Shown here one piece after another: positions 16,288 to 25,053 of a stretch of DNA of 33,213 nt. Source of the stretch: an uncultured Cellvibrionales bacterium (lineage in GTDB: Bacteria > Pseudomonadota > Gammaproteobacteria > Pseudomonadales > UBA7239); the NCBI GenBank assembly GCA_937864065.1, contig CALMIC010000151.1, positions 1 through 33,213 on the forward strand, in the 5' to 3' direction. How positions within the stretch are numbered: the first letter of the stretch is position 1; each line of letters starts with the position of its first letter. The notes below the pieces were generated by a model, which saw only the letters and a list, made by a program, of their open reading frames with translations, did no database searches and was not told where the DNA came from. The position numbers were made by a program, and so were the translations under genes.

Positions 16288-19200
16288 TCAGGCAGCCTTG
16301 CGCGCATGCCACCAGCGGCGGATGCGTTCAGGGATGATCATCAGCAGCGGGGTGATGACCAGGGTCAGTATCGTGGCGAATGTGAGGCCATAGACCAGCG
16401 AGGCGGCTAGCGGCTTCCAGTACTGCGCCACCATGCCGCGGGTGGTGACTTCGCGCGCCACCAGATCGATGCTGATGCCGAGGGCCAATGGCACGAGGCC
16501 GAGGCCGGCGGTGATGACGGTGAGGCACACCGGTCGCAAGCGTTGTGCACCGGTGCGTACGGCCATCTCGATCAGCGACAGCTCCGGCTGGTTGCGCCGC
16601 AGGTGGTTGTAAGTGTCGAGCAGGATGATGTTGTTGTGCACGATGACGCCGGCCAGCGCGACAATGCCGACGCCGCCGAGGATGATGCTGAACGGTTGTT
16701 GGAAGATCATGTGGCCCAGCAGCACGCCGGCTGTCGACATCACGACGGATGACAGCACCAGGAAGGTCTGGTAGAAGCTGTTGAACTGCGCCACCATCAT
16801 CGCGAGCATCAGCAGCATGGCTACCATGAAAGCCACGCTGAGGAACTGCACGGATTTTTCCTCGTTCTCCTTCGCGCCGCGGAAGCGCCAGCTCACTTTC
16901 GGGTCGAGATTGGCCTCTGTCTCCAGCCAGTGCCTGATTTCGGCGATCTTGTCATTCGGCAATACGCCGAGCGAGGCATTGGCGAAAACAGACACGACAC
17001 CGGAGCCGTTCATGCGCTGCAGCTTGTTGACGCGCGGCTTGGCGACGCGCTTGACGAAGTTGCTCAGCGGCACTGCGCCATGCGATGTATTCACTGTCAA
17101 CACATCGAGGGTTTCGATGTTGCGTTCAGACAGCGGATAGCGCACACGGATATCGACTTCTTCTTCTGCATCGTCAGGGCGGTACTTGCCGACCAGCACG
17201 CCGTTGGTGACCAGCTGCACCGCGAGGCCGGCTGCGCCGACACTGGCGCCGTACAGCGCTGCCTGGGCGCGGTCGACCTGCAGTTCCCATTCAATGCCAG
17301 GCAGTGGCATGGTGTCATCGATGTCGACCAGGCCCTGCACATTGTTTTCCAGATAGTCGCGCACCCGTGTTGCCTCGGCTTGCAGTACTTCCTGGTTGTC
17401 GGAGCGCATCTCGATCTGGATATCCTTGGCGACTGGCGGACCACCCTTGAGCTTGTCGGCAAAAATGCGGATGCCGGACAGGTGCTGGGTCCGTTCGCGG
17501 ATTTCCCAGAAGATCTCGCTGGCCGAGCGTTCGCGGGTATGCGTGGATTCCAGCGTGACGAGGATGTGGCCGATCTCGTCTTCGGAAGCATTGCGGCGAC
17601 CTTGTGCGGTGCCGACCGGATAGGCGCTGGTGTAGACAGAGACGACGCCTTCTGTCTGGCGCACGATATTTTCCACTTCCATCACCAGTGCTGCGGATTC
17701 CTGGGCTGAGAGGTTGCCGCGTGCGCTGACATTCACTTCGCCATGTTCGGTTTCCGATTCGGTGAAATAGACAGTGCCGGCATTGAACTGGCCATAGAGC
17801 ATGAAGATCACCAGCAGCGATGCCAGTGATGTAGTGATCGAGATGACCGGATGGCGCAGTACCTGCTCGATCAGCCGTGCATAGAGGCCGGTGAAGCCTC
17901 CCAGCTTGCGCGGGTCATCATGCTCGAGTATGCGCAGTTCGTCGATGGTCTTCTGGTCCATTTCCACCTTGCCGAAAAAGGCACCCAGTACCGGCAGGAA
18001 CACCAGCGCGAAAGTGATCGACCAGGACAACACGGCAAACACGGTGACAGGCAGGATGCGCATGAACTCGCCGTCCATGCCGGGCCAGAACATCAGTGGC
18101 AGGAAGGCGCACAGTGTGGTCAGCATCGACGCGGTGGCCGGGGCGAACATGCGCACCGAGGCAGCGATATAGGCTTCGCGTGGCGACAGCCCGTCTGCCA
18201 TCTTGCAGTCGGCGTATTCGGCGATGACGATCGCACCGTCGACGATCATGCCGATCGCCAGCAACAGGCCGAACAGCACCATGAAGTTGAACGAGTAGCC
18301 GAGGAAAAAGATGACTGCGATGCCGCCGAGCGAGGCAATCGGTACACCGAGGCTGACCAGCATTGCCGAGCGCAGGCCCAGTGCCGCCACCACCACCACC
18401 AGCACCAGCACCAGTGCGGCGAGGATGTTGCCTTCAAGTTCCGAGACCATCTGCAGCGAGAACGGCGTCTGGTCGAAGGTCGTGATCAGTTCGATGCCCG
18501 GTGGAAGGTGTTTGCGCTCCGCAGCCATCACATCGCGCACGGCGTTGGCGACTTCGATCATGTTGGCGCCGGCGCGCTTGTTCACTTCGATCGAGATGGC
18601 GGGCTTGCCGTCCACGCGCGTGATGCTGGAGGCGTCCTTGAAGGTGCGTCGCACATCGGCCACATCGCCGAGCTTGATCACGCCTTCGGAGGTGGCACGC
18701 AATGGCAGGTTATAGAGATCGTTGTAGTCCTCGATCAGGCCCGGCAACTTGACGGAGAAACGGCCGCGGCCGGTGTCCACCTCACCTGCCGGCACCAGCA
18801 GGTTGTTGGCATTCACGGCATTGATCAGCTCCACACCGCTGATGCCGTAGGTTTCCAGCTTGTTGCGGTCGATGACTGCTTCCAGCACTTCTTCCCGATG
18901 GCCCACCAGTTTGGCTTCGAGCACGTTCGGGATGGTCTGGATCTTGCGCTTCAATGCCTGGGCATTGTTGTAGAGCACGCGTTCCTGTACATGCTCGCCG
19001 ACGAGGCTGATCACGATGGCGGGAAATTCGTCGGAGGTGATTTCGCGGATCAGAGGCTCCTTGGCATCGTCCGGGAATTCGCCGCGCGCCCGGTCGACAG
19101 CGGCGCGCACGTCGGCCATCGCGGCATCAATGTTGATGTCGTTGTTGAATTCGATCACCACGTTGACCATGTTTTCCATGGCGCGTGCAGTGATTTCCTT

Positions 19201-19434
19201 GACACCATCGATGCTGCGCAGCTCGACTTCGGTCGGCTTGATCAGCAACCGCACACCGTCTTCCGGCGACACGCCTTCCAGCACCACCACCACCGAAATG
19301 TAGGGTGTGGCGATGTTTGGCGTGACTTCCACCGGCAGATGTCGATAGGCGTAGATGCCGACGATCATCAGCAGCACGAGCAGACTCAGGGTCGTGCGAC
19401 CCCGGTCAATAATCAGGTTGAGGAACTGGTTCAT
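16288..19434 (-). CDS. RND-family efflux permease
   Basis: This 1048-residue inner-membrane RND pump exports small molecules using the proton gradient and works with the adjacent fusion protein. The N-terminus MNQFLNLIIDRGRTTLSLLV, the porter-domain segment LPVEVTPNIATPYISV and the central ISIEVNKRAGAN are typical of RND permeases. In helix 4 the usual Asp-Asp pair is Asp-Gly (GMIVDGAIVIAEY; D399, G400). The C-terminal helices include FSIILGGVGIVALAGVIVHN. The start overlaps the fusion-protein stop (ATGA). No outer-membrane TolC-type gene is in the window. The substrate is unknown. Confidence 0.92.
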   Translation of the reverse strand: MNQFLNLIIDRGRTTLSLLVLLMIVGIYAYRHLPVEVTPNIATPYISVVVVLEGVSPEDGVRLLIKPTEVELRSIDGVKEITARAMENMVNVVIEFNNDINIDAAMADVRAAVDRARGEFPDDAKEPLIREITSDEFPAIVISLVGEHVQERVLYNNAQALKRKIQTIPNVLEAKLVGHREEVLEAVIDRNKLETYGISGVELINAVNANNLLVPAGEVDTGRGRFSVKLPGLIEDYNDLYNLPLRATSEGVIKLGDVADVRRTFKDASSITRVDGKPAISIEVNKRAGANMIEVANAVRDVMAAERKHLPPGIELITTFDQTPFSLQMVSELEGNILAALVLVLVVVVAALGLRSAMLVSLGVPIASLGGIAVIFFLGYSFNFMVLFGLLLAIGMIVDGAIVIAEYADCKMADGLSPREAYIAASVRMFAPATASMLTTLCAFLPLMFWPGMDGEFMRILPVTVFAVLSWSITFALVFLPVLGAFFGKVEMDQKTIDELRILEHDDPRKLGGFTGLYARLIEQVLRHPVISITTSLASLLVIFMLYGQFNAGTVYFTESETEHGEVNVSARGNLSAQESAALVMEVENIVRQTEGVVSVYTSAYPVGTAQGRRNASEDEIGHILVTLESTHTRERSASEIFWEIRERTQHLSGIRIFADKLKGGPPVAKDIQIEMRSDNQEVLQAEATRVRDYLENNVQGLVDIDDTMPLPGIEWELQVDRAQAALYGASVGAAGLAVQLVTNGVLVGKYRPDDAEEEVDIRVRYPLSERNIETLDVLTVNTSHGAVPLSNFVKRVAKPRVNKLQRMNGSGVVSVFANASLGVLPNDKIAEIRHWLETEANLDPKVSWRFRGAKENEEKSVQFLSVAFMVAMLLMLAMMVAQFNSFYQTFLVLSSVVMSTAGVLLGHMIFQQPFSIILGGVGIVALAGVIVHNNIILLDTYNHLRRNQPELSLIEMAVRTGAQRLRPVCLTVITAGLGLVPLALGISIDLVAREVTTRGMVAQYWKPLAASLVYGLTFATILTLVITPLLMIIPERIRRWWHARKAA

Positions 19435-20540
19435 GGCTTGCCAGTCGCCTCATCGGGCGTGGAATCCGGCGATGCCTCGACCTTGTCGCCGTCGGCTACC
19501 ATTTCCTGGCCTACAGTGATCAGGTTGATCTCGCTTGGCAGACCGGTGACCCAGACACCTTCCGCGCTTTCGCGCACCACCTGCACATGGTGGAACTCGA
19601 CGCGCTGCTGGTCGTTGATGATGCGCACGCCGACTTTGCCGGCATCATCGAGCGCGAGTACGGCCGGTGTGATGCGATGGGCGATGACTTCCTGCAGCGG
19701 AATGGTGATGCGGGCGGTAATGCCGTCGCGCACCGCCGTGCCCTGGGTGTCCAGCATCGCCTCGATGCGGTAGGTACGCGTCTGCGGATCGGCCGTGCGG
19801 CCGATGAAGCTGATCTGGCCGGGAATGGTGTCGCCATCCGCCAGGGTCACGTAGGCTGGCTGGCCCAGTGCGAGCGGTGCCACTTCCCGTTCGGAAGCCT
19901 GGCCAGTGGCGAGCAGGGAAGCTTCATCCATCAGGCGGGCGCAGATGGCGCCGCGATCCATCAGGTCGCCGATATCGGCGGGCCGGTCCTCGATATAGCC
20001 GGCGAAGGGCGCGCGCATCTGCAGGTGTTCGACAGCCAGTTCGGCGGCCTTGAGGTTGGCGCGGGCGTTTTCCAGCGCTGCCTTGCTCGCGGCAATCATG
20101 GTGGCCGACAGCAGGCCTTTCTCCAGCAGGCGCAGGGCTCCTTCATGGTCGATGGTGGCCTTCTCGAGCGAGGCGCGTGCTTGCGCCAGCTGCACATGGC
20201 GCCCGTCCTCCGACAGTTCGCACAGTACGTCGCCGGCTTGTACTCGCTGCCCTTTTTCAACCGGCACGGCAATGACACGGCCGGCAATCTCTGCCTTCAC
20301 ATCGACCACGCGCTTGGCCTCGGTGCGGCCCCGCACGACAATCTCGACCCGCTGCGGGCTGGCAACCAGGTGACGGGTACGTACCCTTGCGACCGTAGGA
20401 GCCTTGGTTGCACCAGCCTCTGGCGTGGCTTCAGTGGCCATGTCCGGCGCCGGCGCCGGGCGCTCCTTGAATACACCGCTGAGCATCCAGACTGATACCG
20501 TGACAATGATCAGGCTGGCGATGAGATAGGTTTTTTTCAC
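19431..20540 (-). CDS. RND efflux membrane fusion protein (periplasmic adaptor)
   Basis: This 369-residue adaptor links the RND pump to an outer-membrane channel. It starts at GTG 20540 with GGAG 8 bases upstream; the track's 20597 is too early. An N-terminal membrane anchor (YLIASLIIVTVSVWML) precedes a Pro/Ala-rich linker. The lipoyl halves are EIAGRVIAVPVEKGQRVQAG and MRAPFAGYIEDRPADIGDLM, separated by a helical hairpin, with beta-barrel and membrane-proximal domains after them. The acidic tail is variable. It is the first gene of the efflux operon. Confidence 0.9.
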   Translation of the reverse strand: MKKTYLIASLIIVTVSVWMLSGVFKERPAPAPDMATEATPEAGATKAPTVARVRTRHLVASPQRVEIVVRGRTEAKRVVDVKAEIAGRVIAVPVEKGQRVQAGDVLCELSEDGRHVQLAQARASLEKATIDHEGALRLLEKGLLSATMIAASKAALENARANLKAAELAVEHLQMRAPFAGYIEDRPADIGDLMDRGAICARLMDEASLLATGQASEREVAPLALGQPAYVTLADGDTIPGQISFIGRTADPQTRTYRIEAMLDTQGTAVRDGITARITIPLQEVIAHRITPAVLALDDAGKVGVRIINDQQRVEFHHVQVVRESAEGVWVTGLPSEINLITVGQEMVADGDKVEASPDSTPDEATGKP

Positions 20541-20589
20541 GTACGGGTCTCCGTCGGGTACTGCCGGGACGAAAGGCAAAAGACAGTTA

Positions 20590-20597
20590 TTGATCAA
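20590..20597. promoter_or_regulatory. 8-bp palindrome TTGATCAA at the predicted transcription start
   Basis: TTGATCAA is a perfect palindrome placed where the transcript from the putative efflux promoter would begin, a usual site for a repressor operator. The short length means chance is possible. Confidence 0.25.
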
Positions 20598-20603
20598 CAG
20601 GTT

Positions 20604-20631
20604 ATTATTCAGTTGCGAGTGTGGTGGTCAT
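20604..20631 (-). promoter_or_regulatory. Putative promoter of the RND efflux operon
   Basis: On the minus strand ATGACC (-35 like) and AATAAT (-10 like) are separated by 16 bases, about 65 bases before the GTG start of the fusion protein. The match is moderate and was found by eye. Confidence 0.35.
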
Positions 20632-20697
20632 ATCTGCACTTTCCACACGGCCTTTGCGGTTTGGCTCTAAGCGTTGTTGCTGATGCTGTGTACTTAT

Positions 20698-20711
20698 GTG
20701 AACTGGTTCAC
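20698..20711. promoter_or_regulatory. 14-bp perfect inverted repeat, possible operator
   Basis: GTGAACTGGTTCAC has perfect 6-bp arms around a TG centre. It lies 30 bases upstream of the small membrane-protein gene and about 160 bases upstream of the divergent efflux operon. This form is typical of a dimeric regulator's site (TetR-, LacI- or GntR-like); no such regulator gene is in the window. Confidence 0.45.
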
Positions 20712-20741
20712 GCTTTCAGGTGTTTCTGACGGGAGAAAGGG

Positions 20742-20933
20742 ATGGGTACTTTTTTTATCTGCCTGATGCTGGTGGTCATTGCCTGGCTGCTGTGGCTGAA
20801 TTACCAGACGCTGGATGGCTTCAATGAGGACCTGAAGCAGCTGCGCCTGCTGGTGGGCCACATCGAGCGCAAGGTGTCTGGTGAACCGGTATTGCCGATC
20901 GAGGGGCCGACGACAGAGGTGCCAGAAAACTGA
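20742..20933 (+). CDS. Small single-span membrane protein, 63 aa
   Basis: This 63-residue ORF has GGGAGAAAGGG just before its ATG, a strong ribosome binding site. The N-terminal helix FFICLMLVVIAWLLWLNY is followed by an amphipathic segment (FNEDLKQLRLLVGHIERKV) and an acidic Pro-rich tail. I do not recognise it. It stands alone, convergent with the cyclic-nucleotide-binding gene, and has the palindromic site upstream. The helix plus coiled-coil form suggests a small membrane partner or regulatory protein, but this is inference. Confidence 0.7.
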   Translation: MGTFFICLMLVVIAWLLWLNYQTLDGFNEDLKQLRLLVGHIERKVSGEPVLPIEGPTTEVPEN

Positions 20934-20957
20934 TACAGGCGGCTCTTGCTGCTGCTG

Positions 20958-21650
20958 TCAGAGATCCTGTACCAGCGATTCGTTGAAGTCGTTGTCCGGT
21001 TTGTTATCTGCCGGTGCGCCGAATTCCAGGTTCCATTCTTTCAGTACCTCGGCCAGCGCCACCGCCTGGTCGTGCAGGGCAAGCAACTCTTCCCGGGAGC
21101 CTTTGGGGCCCATGTACATCTTGATGGCACGGCCCTTGGCCACCAGTGGGTGGTTCGGGTGCTGCATCTTGTAGACTTCCAGCTTCCAGCGCACCCCGTG
21201 CACCATGCTGCGGTAGAAGATCAGCTTGGTGTTGAGACTGATGCCGCCGATTTCTTCCAGTTTGCCGAATACCGAGAAATCGGTGCCGAACAGTGATATT
21301 TCCTTGCTAGCCGGGTCGGCCACGACCGTCGCGTTGCGTTTGCCTTCTGCCAGGATGGCCAAGTCGCCAAACAGTTCGCCCGGTGTGATGTAGTTCACCG
21401 GATGGGTGTTCTCATTGACTTCATCGGCGTAGACAGCCAGCTTGCCTTTCAGCACGAAGTACATCCAGGTATCGACATCGCCTTTTTTCATCACCACACC
21501 GCCCGGATCGAGGTCGACGATGCGGGAGTGGCGCAACAGGATGTCGTACTGCCACGGCTCCGACTTGGAGACATCGCGGTAGAACGGGATGCTGGCCAGC
21601 AGTTTGTCTATCTTGTCGCGCGGCAGGCCGCTGATGGGTTTGATTTGCAT
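20958..21650 (-). CDS. Cyclic-nucleotide-binding-domain protein without DNA-binding domain
   Basis: This 230-residue protein has a cNMP-binding domain at residues about 18-128. The phosphate-binding cassette is ELFGDLAILAEGKRNATVV: R105 is kept, but the usual glutamate is D96. The C-terminal 100 residues are helical (KMQHPNHPLVAKGRAIKMYM), with no helix-turn-helix, kinase or cyclase motif. It is therefore not a CRP-type regulator. The ATG at 21650 is preferred over 21674, though its ribosome binding site is weak. Its partner and ligand are unknown. Confidence 0.78.
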   Translation of the reverse strand: MQIKPISGLPRDKIDKLLASIPFYRDVSKSEPWQYDILLRHSRIVDLDPGGVVMKKGDVDTWMYFVLKGKLAVYADEVNENTHPVNYITPGELFGDLAILAEGKRNATVVADPASKEISLFGTDFSVFGKLEEIGGISLNTKLIFYRSMVHGVRWKLEVYKMQHPNHPLVAKGRAIKMYMGPKGSREELLALHDQAVALAEVLKEWNLEFGAPADNKPDNDFNESLVQDL

Positions 21651-21772
21651 GGCTGATCGTGACCGGTACCACAAAACTGTTGCCGGTGCTGTCGCAACCG
21701 GATGATGCTGCAGTTTACACCACCGCTGCCACCAAGGAATGCCATTGCGCCAATTTGCCGATACGGCTCGCC

Positions 21773-22849
21773 TCAGGCGAGGTCAGCCAGCGGATGGTTT
21801 GTGACAGGCTGCACAAAATGTGCAGCGATATAGTCGTCCGGTACAGCGGCGATCGACGGGAAACGCCAGCGGGGCTGCTTGTCCTTGTCCACCAGTTGGG
21901 CCCGCACCCCTTCCGGGAAATCCGGATGGCGGCAGCACTGCACCGAGAGTGTCCACTCCATGCGGAAAGCGTCTGCCAGGCCCAGTGAGCGCCCGCGGCG
22001 CAGTTGTTCCTCGACGATGCGGGCGGTGACCGGGCAGCCGCGGGCAAGGTTTTCCAGCGCGTGCGTGAACCAGTCTTCAGGTATAGCCAGCTGTTGCAAG
22101 TTGGCCACGGCGGAGGCCAGCGGCACATTGCAGCTGTCGGCCAGTGTCTGCAAGTGGGGAGCCAGCCGGGGGGTGGTGCAGGCAGCCGGCAATGCTTGCA
22201 GCAGGCCTGCCAGCAATCTGCGATTGTGGTCGGCATCCGCCGCCCAGCCCGCATTGGCCAGCAGGCCTGGCAGCGCATCGCGGGCAAGGTCGTCGAGCAG
22301 GTAATCGGCCAGGCCGAGGGCTACGGCATCTGCGCCGTTCCACTCGCAACCGGTGATGCCGAGGAACAGCCCCAGGCCGGGCGGCAGGCGGTTCAGGAAA
22401 TGGCTGGCACCGACATCCGGGTAAAGGCCGATGCTGGTTTCCGGCATCGCGCAGCGGGTCGAACCGGTGACCACCCGGTGCGAGGCACCGACCAGCAGGC
22501 CCAGCCCGCCGCCCATCACCACGCCATGTCCCCAGGCGAGCACTGGCTTGGGGTAGCGGTGTATCGCGTAATCGAGCCGGTATTCCTGCCCGAAGAAGCG
22601 CTCGCAGTAGTCGTCACCGGCAAGGATGCCCAAGCGCATGCGCCGCACATCCCCGCCGGCGCAGAAAGCGCGGCCCTCTCCCTGCAGTACGATGCAGGCC
22701 ACATCATCCCGGCAGGCCCATGCCTCAAGCTGTGCGCGAGCTGCCACGGCCATCTCGAGCGTCAGGGCGTTAAGTGTCCTGGGTGATGCCAGCGTGAGCC
22801 AGCCGGTCACAAAGCCGTTCGCGGCTGCCTGCTCGTGAATGGAAATCAT
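21773..22849 (-). CDS. Enoyl-CoA hydratase/isomerase family, 3-hydroxyisobutyryl-CoA hydrolase-like
   Basis: This is a 358-residue crotonase-fold enzyme of the HIBCH subgroup, which hydrolyses 3-hydroxyisobutyryl-CoA in valine breakdown. It shows the CoA-binding GEGRAFCAGGDV and the oxyanion segment GHGVVMGGGLGLLVGASHRV. The active-site stretch AMPETSIGLYPDVGASHFL carries E137 and D145, which match the catalytic residues of the human enzyme. No other valine-pathway gene is near, so a broader acyl-CoA hydrolase role is possible. It is divergent from dacA. Confidence 0.85.
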   Translation of the reverse strand: MISIHEQAAANGFVTGWLTLASPRTLNALTLEMAVAARAQLEAWACRDDVACIVLQGEGRAFCAGGDVRRMRLGILAGDDYCERFFGQEYRLDYAIHRYPKPVLAWGHGVVMGGGLGLLVGASHRVVTGSTRCAMPETSIGLYPDVGASHFLNRLPPGLGLFLGITGCEWNGADAVALGLADYLLDDLARDALPGLLANAGWAADADHNRRLLAGLLQALPAACTTPRLAPHLQTLADSCNVPLASAVANLQQLAIPEDWFTHALENLARGCPVTARIVEEQLRRGRSLGLADAFRMEWTLSVQCCRHPDFPEGVRAQLVDKDKQPRWRFPSIAAVPDDYIAAHFVQPVTNHPLADLA

Positions 22850-22883
22850 GCGGTTAGCCCGTGTTTATCTGTGCAACGGCCGC

Positions 22884-22889
22884 TACAAT
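22884..22889 (+). promoter_or_regulatory. Putative -10 element upstream of dacA
   Basis: TACAAT lies 30 bases before the dacA ATG, in the short divergent spacer with the HIBCH-like gene. The -35 region (TGTTTA, 16 bases upstream) is weak. Confidence 0.35.
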
Positions 22890-22919
22890 AGCACCCTTGT
22901 GATTGTTGCCGGACATGCC

Positions 22920-24107
22920 ATGAAACTGCCGAACCTCCTCAAGCGTTTTTCGCTCTGCCTACCGCTGCTGTTTGCCGCTGTGCCCGTCGTTGCCGAGCCG
23001 GTGCCGGCGCCGCCCCAGCTGAATGCGAAGTCGTGGATCCTGATGGACGCGACAACCGGTTCGATCCTGCTGGAACAGAATGCCGACGAGAAATTGCCGC
23101 CGGCCAGCCTGACGAAGCTGATGACCAGTTATGTGCTGTCGTATGAAGTGGAAGCCGGTAGGGTTCGCAACGAGGACATGGTTACGATCAGCAAGAACGC
23201 CTGGTCACAGAACCCGGTATTCGGTGCCAAGTTCAACGGTTCATCGCTGATGTTCATCGCGCCGGACAAGCCGGTCTCGATCATCGACCTGCACCGCGGC
23301 ATCGTGATTTCGTCCGGCAATGATTCGACGGTGGCCGTCGCCGAACACCTGGCGGGCAGTGAACCGGCCTTTGCCGACATGATGAACCAGCATGCGCAGC
23401 GGCTGGGCATGGCGAACACCCATTTTGTCAATTCGCACGGGTTGGATGACCCGCAGCACTACACCACGGCCCGCGACCTCGCGATCCTGTCCCGCGCGAT
23501 CATCAAGACCCAGGATTACCCGCTGCATAAAGAAAAGGAGTTCACTTACAACGGCATCAAGCAGACGAACCGCAATGGCCTGTTGTGGACCGACCCGACT
23601 GTCGATGGCCTGAAGACCGGTTATACCGAGGGCGCCGGTTACTGCCTGGTGGCGTCGGCGCTGCGTGATGGCACACGCCTCATTTCCGTGGTGATGGGCG
23701 CCCCGAGCATCAAGGAGCGTGAAGCACAGACAATGACACTGCTCAACTATGGCTTCCGTTTCTTCCAGTCGATCAAGCTGTTTGATGCGAACCAGGCGTT
23801 GGATACGCGCCGCGTCTGGAAAGGCGCAGAAGACCAGCTGACAGTGATTCCTGCCCGTGAGGTATCCATGGTCGTGGCGCGCAATGTGGCAGCCAACCTC
23901 AAGACCGAGGTGCAGATTGAAAGCCCGCTTATCGCCCCCATATCGGCAGGGCAGAAAGTGGGCCAGATTCTTGTGAAGAACGGCGATGAAGTGGTCTATA
24001 CCGTCGATGCGGTGGCGCAAGCCGAGGTTCCGCGCGCCGGTTTCTTCGGTGTGCTGTGGGACAGCATCGTCTTGCTGTTCTCCGGCCTTTTCGGTATGCA
24101 GGTCTGA
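22920..24107 (+). CDS. dacA: D-alanyl-D-alanine carboxypeptidase (PBP5/6 family)
   Basis: This periplasmic penicillin-binding protein trims the terminal D-alanine from peptidoglycan stem peptides. It has 395 residues from ATG 22920; the track's 22839 is too early and would overlap the divergent gene. A signal peptide ends near PVVAE. The active site shows S63-x-x-K66 (PASLTKLM), SGN at 132-134 and K232-T-G (DGLKTGYTEGAG). A PBP5-type C-terminal beta domain follows, ending in an amphipathic membrane anchor (FFGVLWDSIVLLFSGLFG). It is followed by ybeD, lipB and lipA. Confidence 0.95.
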   Translation: MKLPNLLKRFSLCLPLLFAAVPVVAEPVPAPPQLNAKSWILMDATTGSILLEQNADEKLPPASLTKLMTSYVLSYEVEAGRVRNEDMVTISKNAWSQNPVFGAKFNGSSLMFIAPDKPVSIIDLHRGIVISSGNDSTVAVAEHLAGSEPAFADMMNQHAQRLGMANTHFVNSHGLDDPQHYTTARDLAILSRAIIKTQDYPLHKEKEFTYNGIKQTNRNGLLWTDPTVDGLKTGYTEGAGYCLVASALRDGTRLISVVMGAPSIKEREAQTMTLLNYGFRFFQSIKLFDANQALDTRRVWKGAEDQLTVIPAREVSMVVARNVAANLKTEVQIESPLIAPISAGQKVGQILVKNGDEVVYTVDAVAQAEVPRAGFFGVLWDSIVLLFSGLFGMQV

Positions 24108-24120
24108 GCAGGGTATTCCC

Positions 24121-24390
24121 GTGAGCCAACAGGAACCGCCAAGAATCGAGTTTCCCTGTCGCTATCCGGTCAAGGTGATGGGCGTGGCCGGTGACGAGTT
24201 CCGTGTGGCTACACTCTCGGTATTCGAGCGCCATGCCGGCACGATCAGCGAAACCGATGTCGTCATCCGCGAAAGCAGCGGCGGCAACTATGAGGCGATC
24301 ACGATCACCATCACGGCCACCGGTGTCGAACAGCTGCAGGCAATCTTTGCCGACCTGAAAGGACACCCGCTGGTCCGCATGGTCTTGTAA
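24121..24390 (+). CDS. ybeD: YbeD family protein (DUF493)
   Basis: This 89-residue protein starts at GTG 24121 (VSQQEPPRIEFPCRYPVKVM). It is not shown separately because the track extends it back to 23986, inside dacA. The core FPCRYPVKVMGVAGDEF and the C-terminal LKGHPLVRMVL are typical of YbeD. The fold is a ferredoxin-like (ACT-like) regulatory domain with no known enzymatic role. Its place between dacA and lipB matches E. coli and hints at a link with lipoate metabolism. Confidence 0.9.
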   Translation: MSQQEPPRIEFPCRYPVKVMGVAGDEFRVATLSVFERHAGTISETDVVIRESSGGNYEAITITITATGVEQLQAIFADLKGHPLVRMVL

Positions 24391-24393
24391 GGT

Positions 24394-25053
24394 ATGGATA
24401 CACTGCTGGTCCGCTCCTTCGCCGGATTGCAGGATTACAGCAGCACATGGCAGGCCATGCAGGCTTTCACGGCGGCGCGCTTGTCGGGTACGGCAGACGA
24501 ACTTTGGTTCCTCGAACATCACCCCGTTTTTACCCAGGGACAGGCCGGGCGCGTTGAGCACGTGCTAGCGCCCGGCGCTACACCCGTGATCCGCAGCGAC
24601 CGCGGCGGGCAGGTAACGTGGCATGGCCCTGGCCAGCTGATGACATATCTGCTGCTGGACACCCGCCGCCGCCAGCTGGGTCCCCGCCAACTGGTCTCGC
24701 TGCTGGAACAGGCGACCATTGCAGTGCTGGCTGAACTCGGGCTGGCGGGGTACGCCCGTGCCGATGCACCGGGTGTCTACGTGAACTTGCCCGTTTGTGG
24801 TGAAGCCAAGATTGCTGCCATCGGCCTGCGTTTCCGCCAGCAGGGCTGCTACCACGGCGCAGCGCTGAATATCGATTGCGAACTGGAGCCCTATGCACGC
24901 ATCAATCCCTGCGGTCACGCGGGGATGACCGTTACCAGGCTGGCAGATTTGCTGCCTGCCTGGCCTGCGCGCAGCGACATCGAGCAGCGCCTGACGCAAC
25001 AACTGGCCATGGCGCTAAACTACCGCGATATCCTGAGGTTGTCCGCCCCATGA
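24394..25053 (+). CDS. lipB: Octanoyl-[ACP]:protein octanoyltransferase
   Basis: LipB transfers the octanoyl group from acyl carrier protein to the lipoyl domains of dehydrogenase complexes, the first step of lipoate synthesis. The 219 residues carry [31 protein letters not shown], the catalytic lysine K139 in [11 protein letters not shown] and the acyl-thioester cysteine C173 in INPCGHAGM. It starts 3 bases after ybeD, and its stop overlaps lipA (ATGA), so the pair is coupled. Confidence 0.95.
   Translation: MDTLLVRSFAGLQDYSSTWQAMQAFTAARLSGTADELWFLEHHPVFTQGQAGRVEHVLAPGATPVIRSDRGGQVTWHGPGQLMTYLLLDTRRRQLGPRQLVSLLEQATIAVLAELGLAGYARADAPGVYVNLPVCGEAKIAAIGLRFRQQGCYHGAALNIDCELEPYARINPCGHAGMTVTRLADLLPAWPARSDIEQRLTQQLAMALNYRDILRLSAP

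Noticed and set aside
17851-19773. 640-residue plus-strand ORF
   Set aside because: It lies antisense to the RND permease and fusion protein; its His/Asp/Gln-rich composition is that of a shadow frame, while the minus strand has clear family motifs.
19587-20495. 302-residue plus-strand ORF
   Set aside because: It is a shadow of the membrane fusion protein, with no family motif.
20958-21650. CRP/FNR transcription regulator
   Set aside because: The cNMP domain is present but there is no helix-turn-helix in the C-terminal part.
22004-22786. 260-residue plus-strand ORF
   Set aside because: It is antisense to the HIBCH-like gene and shows the repetitive composition of a shadow frame.
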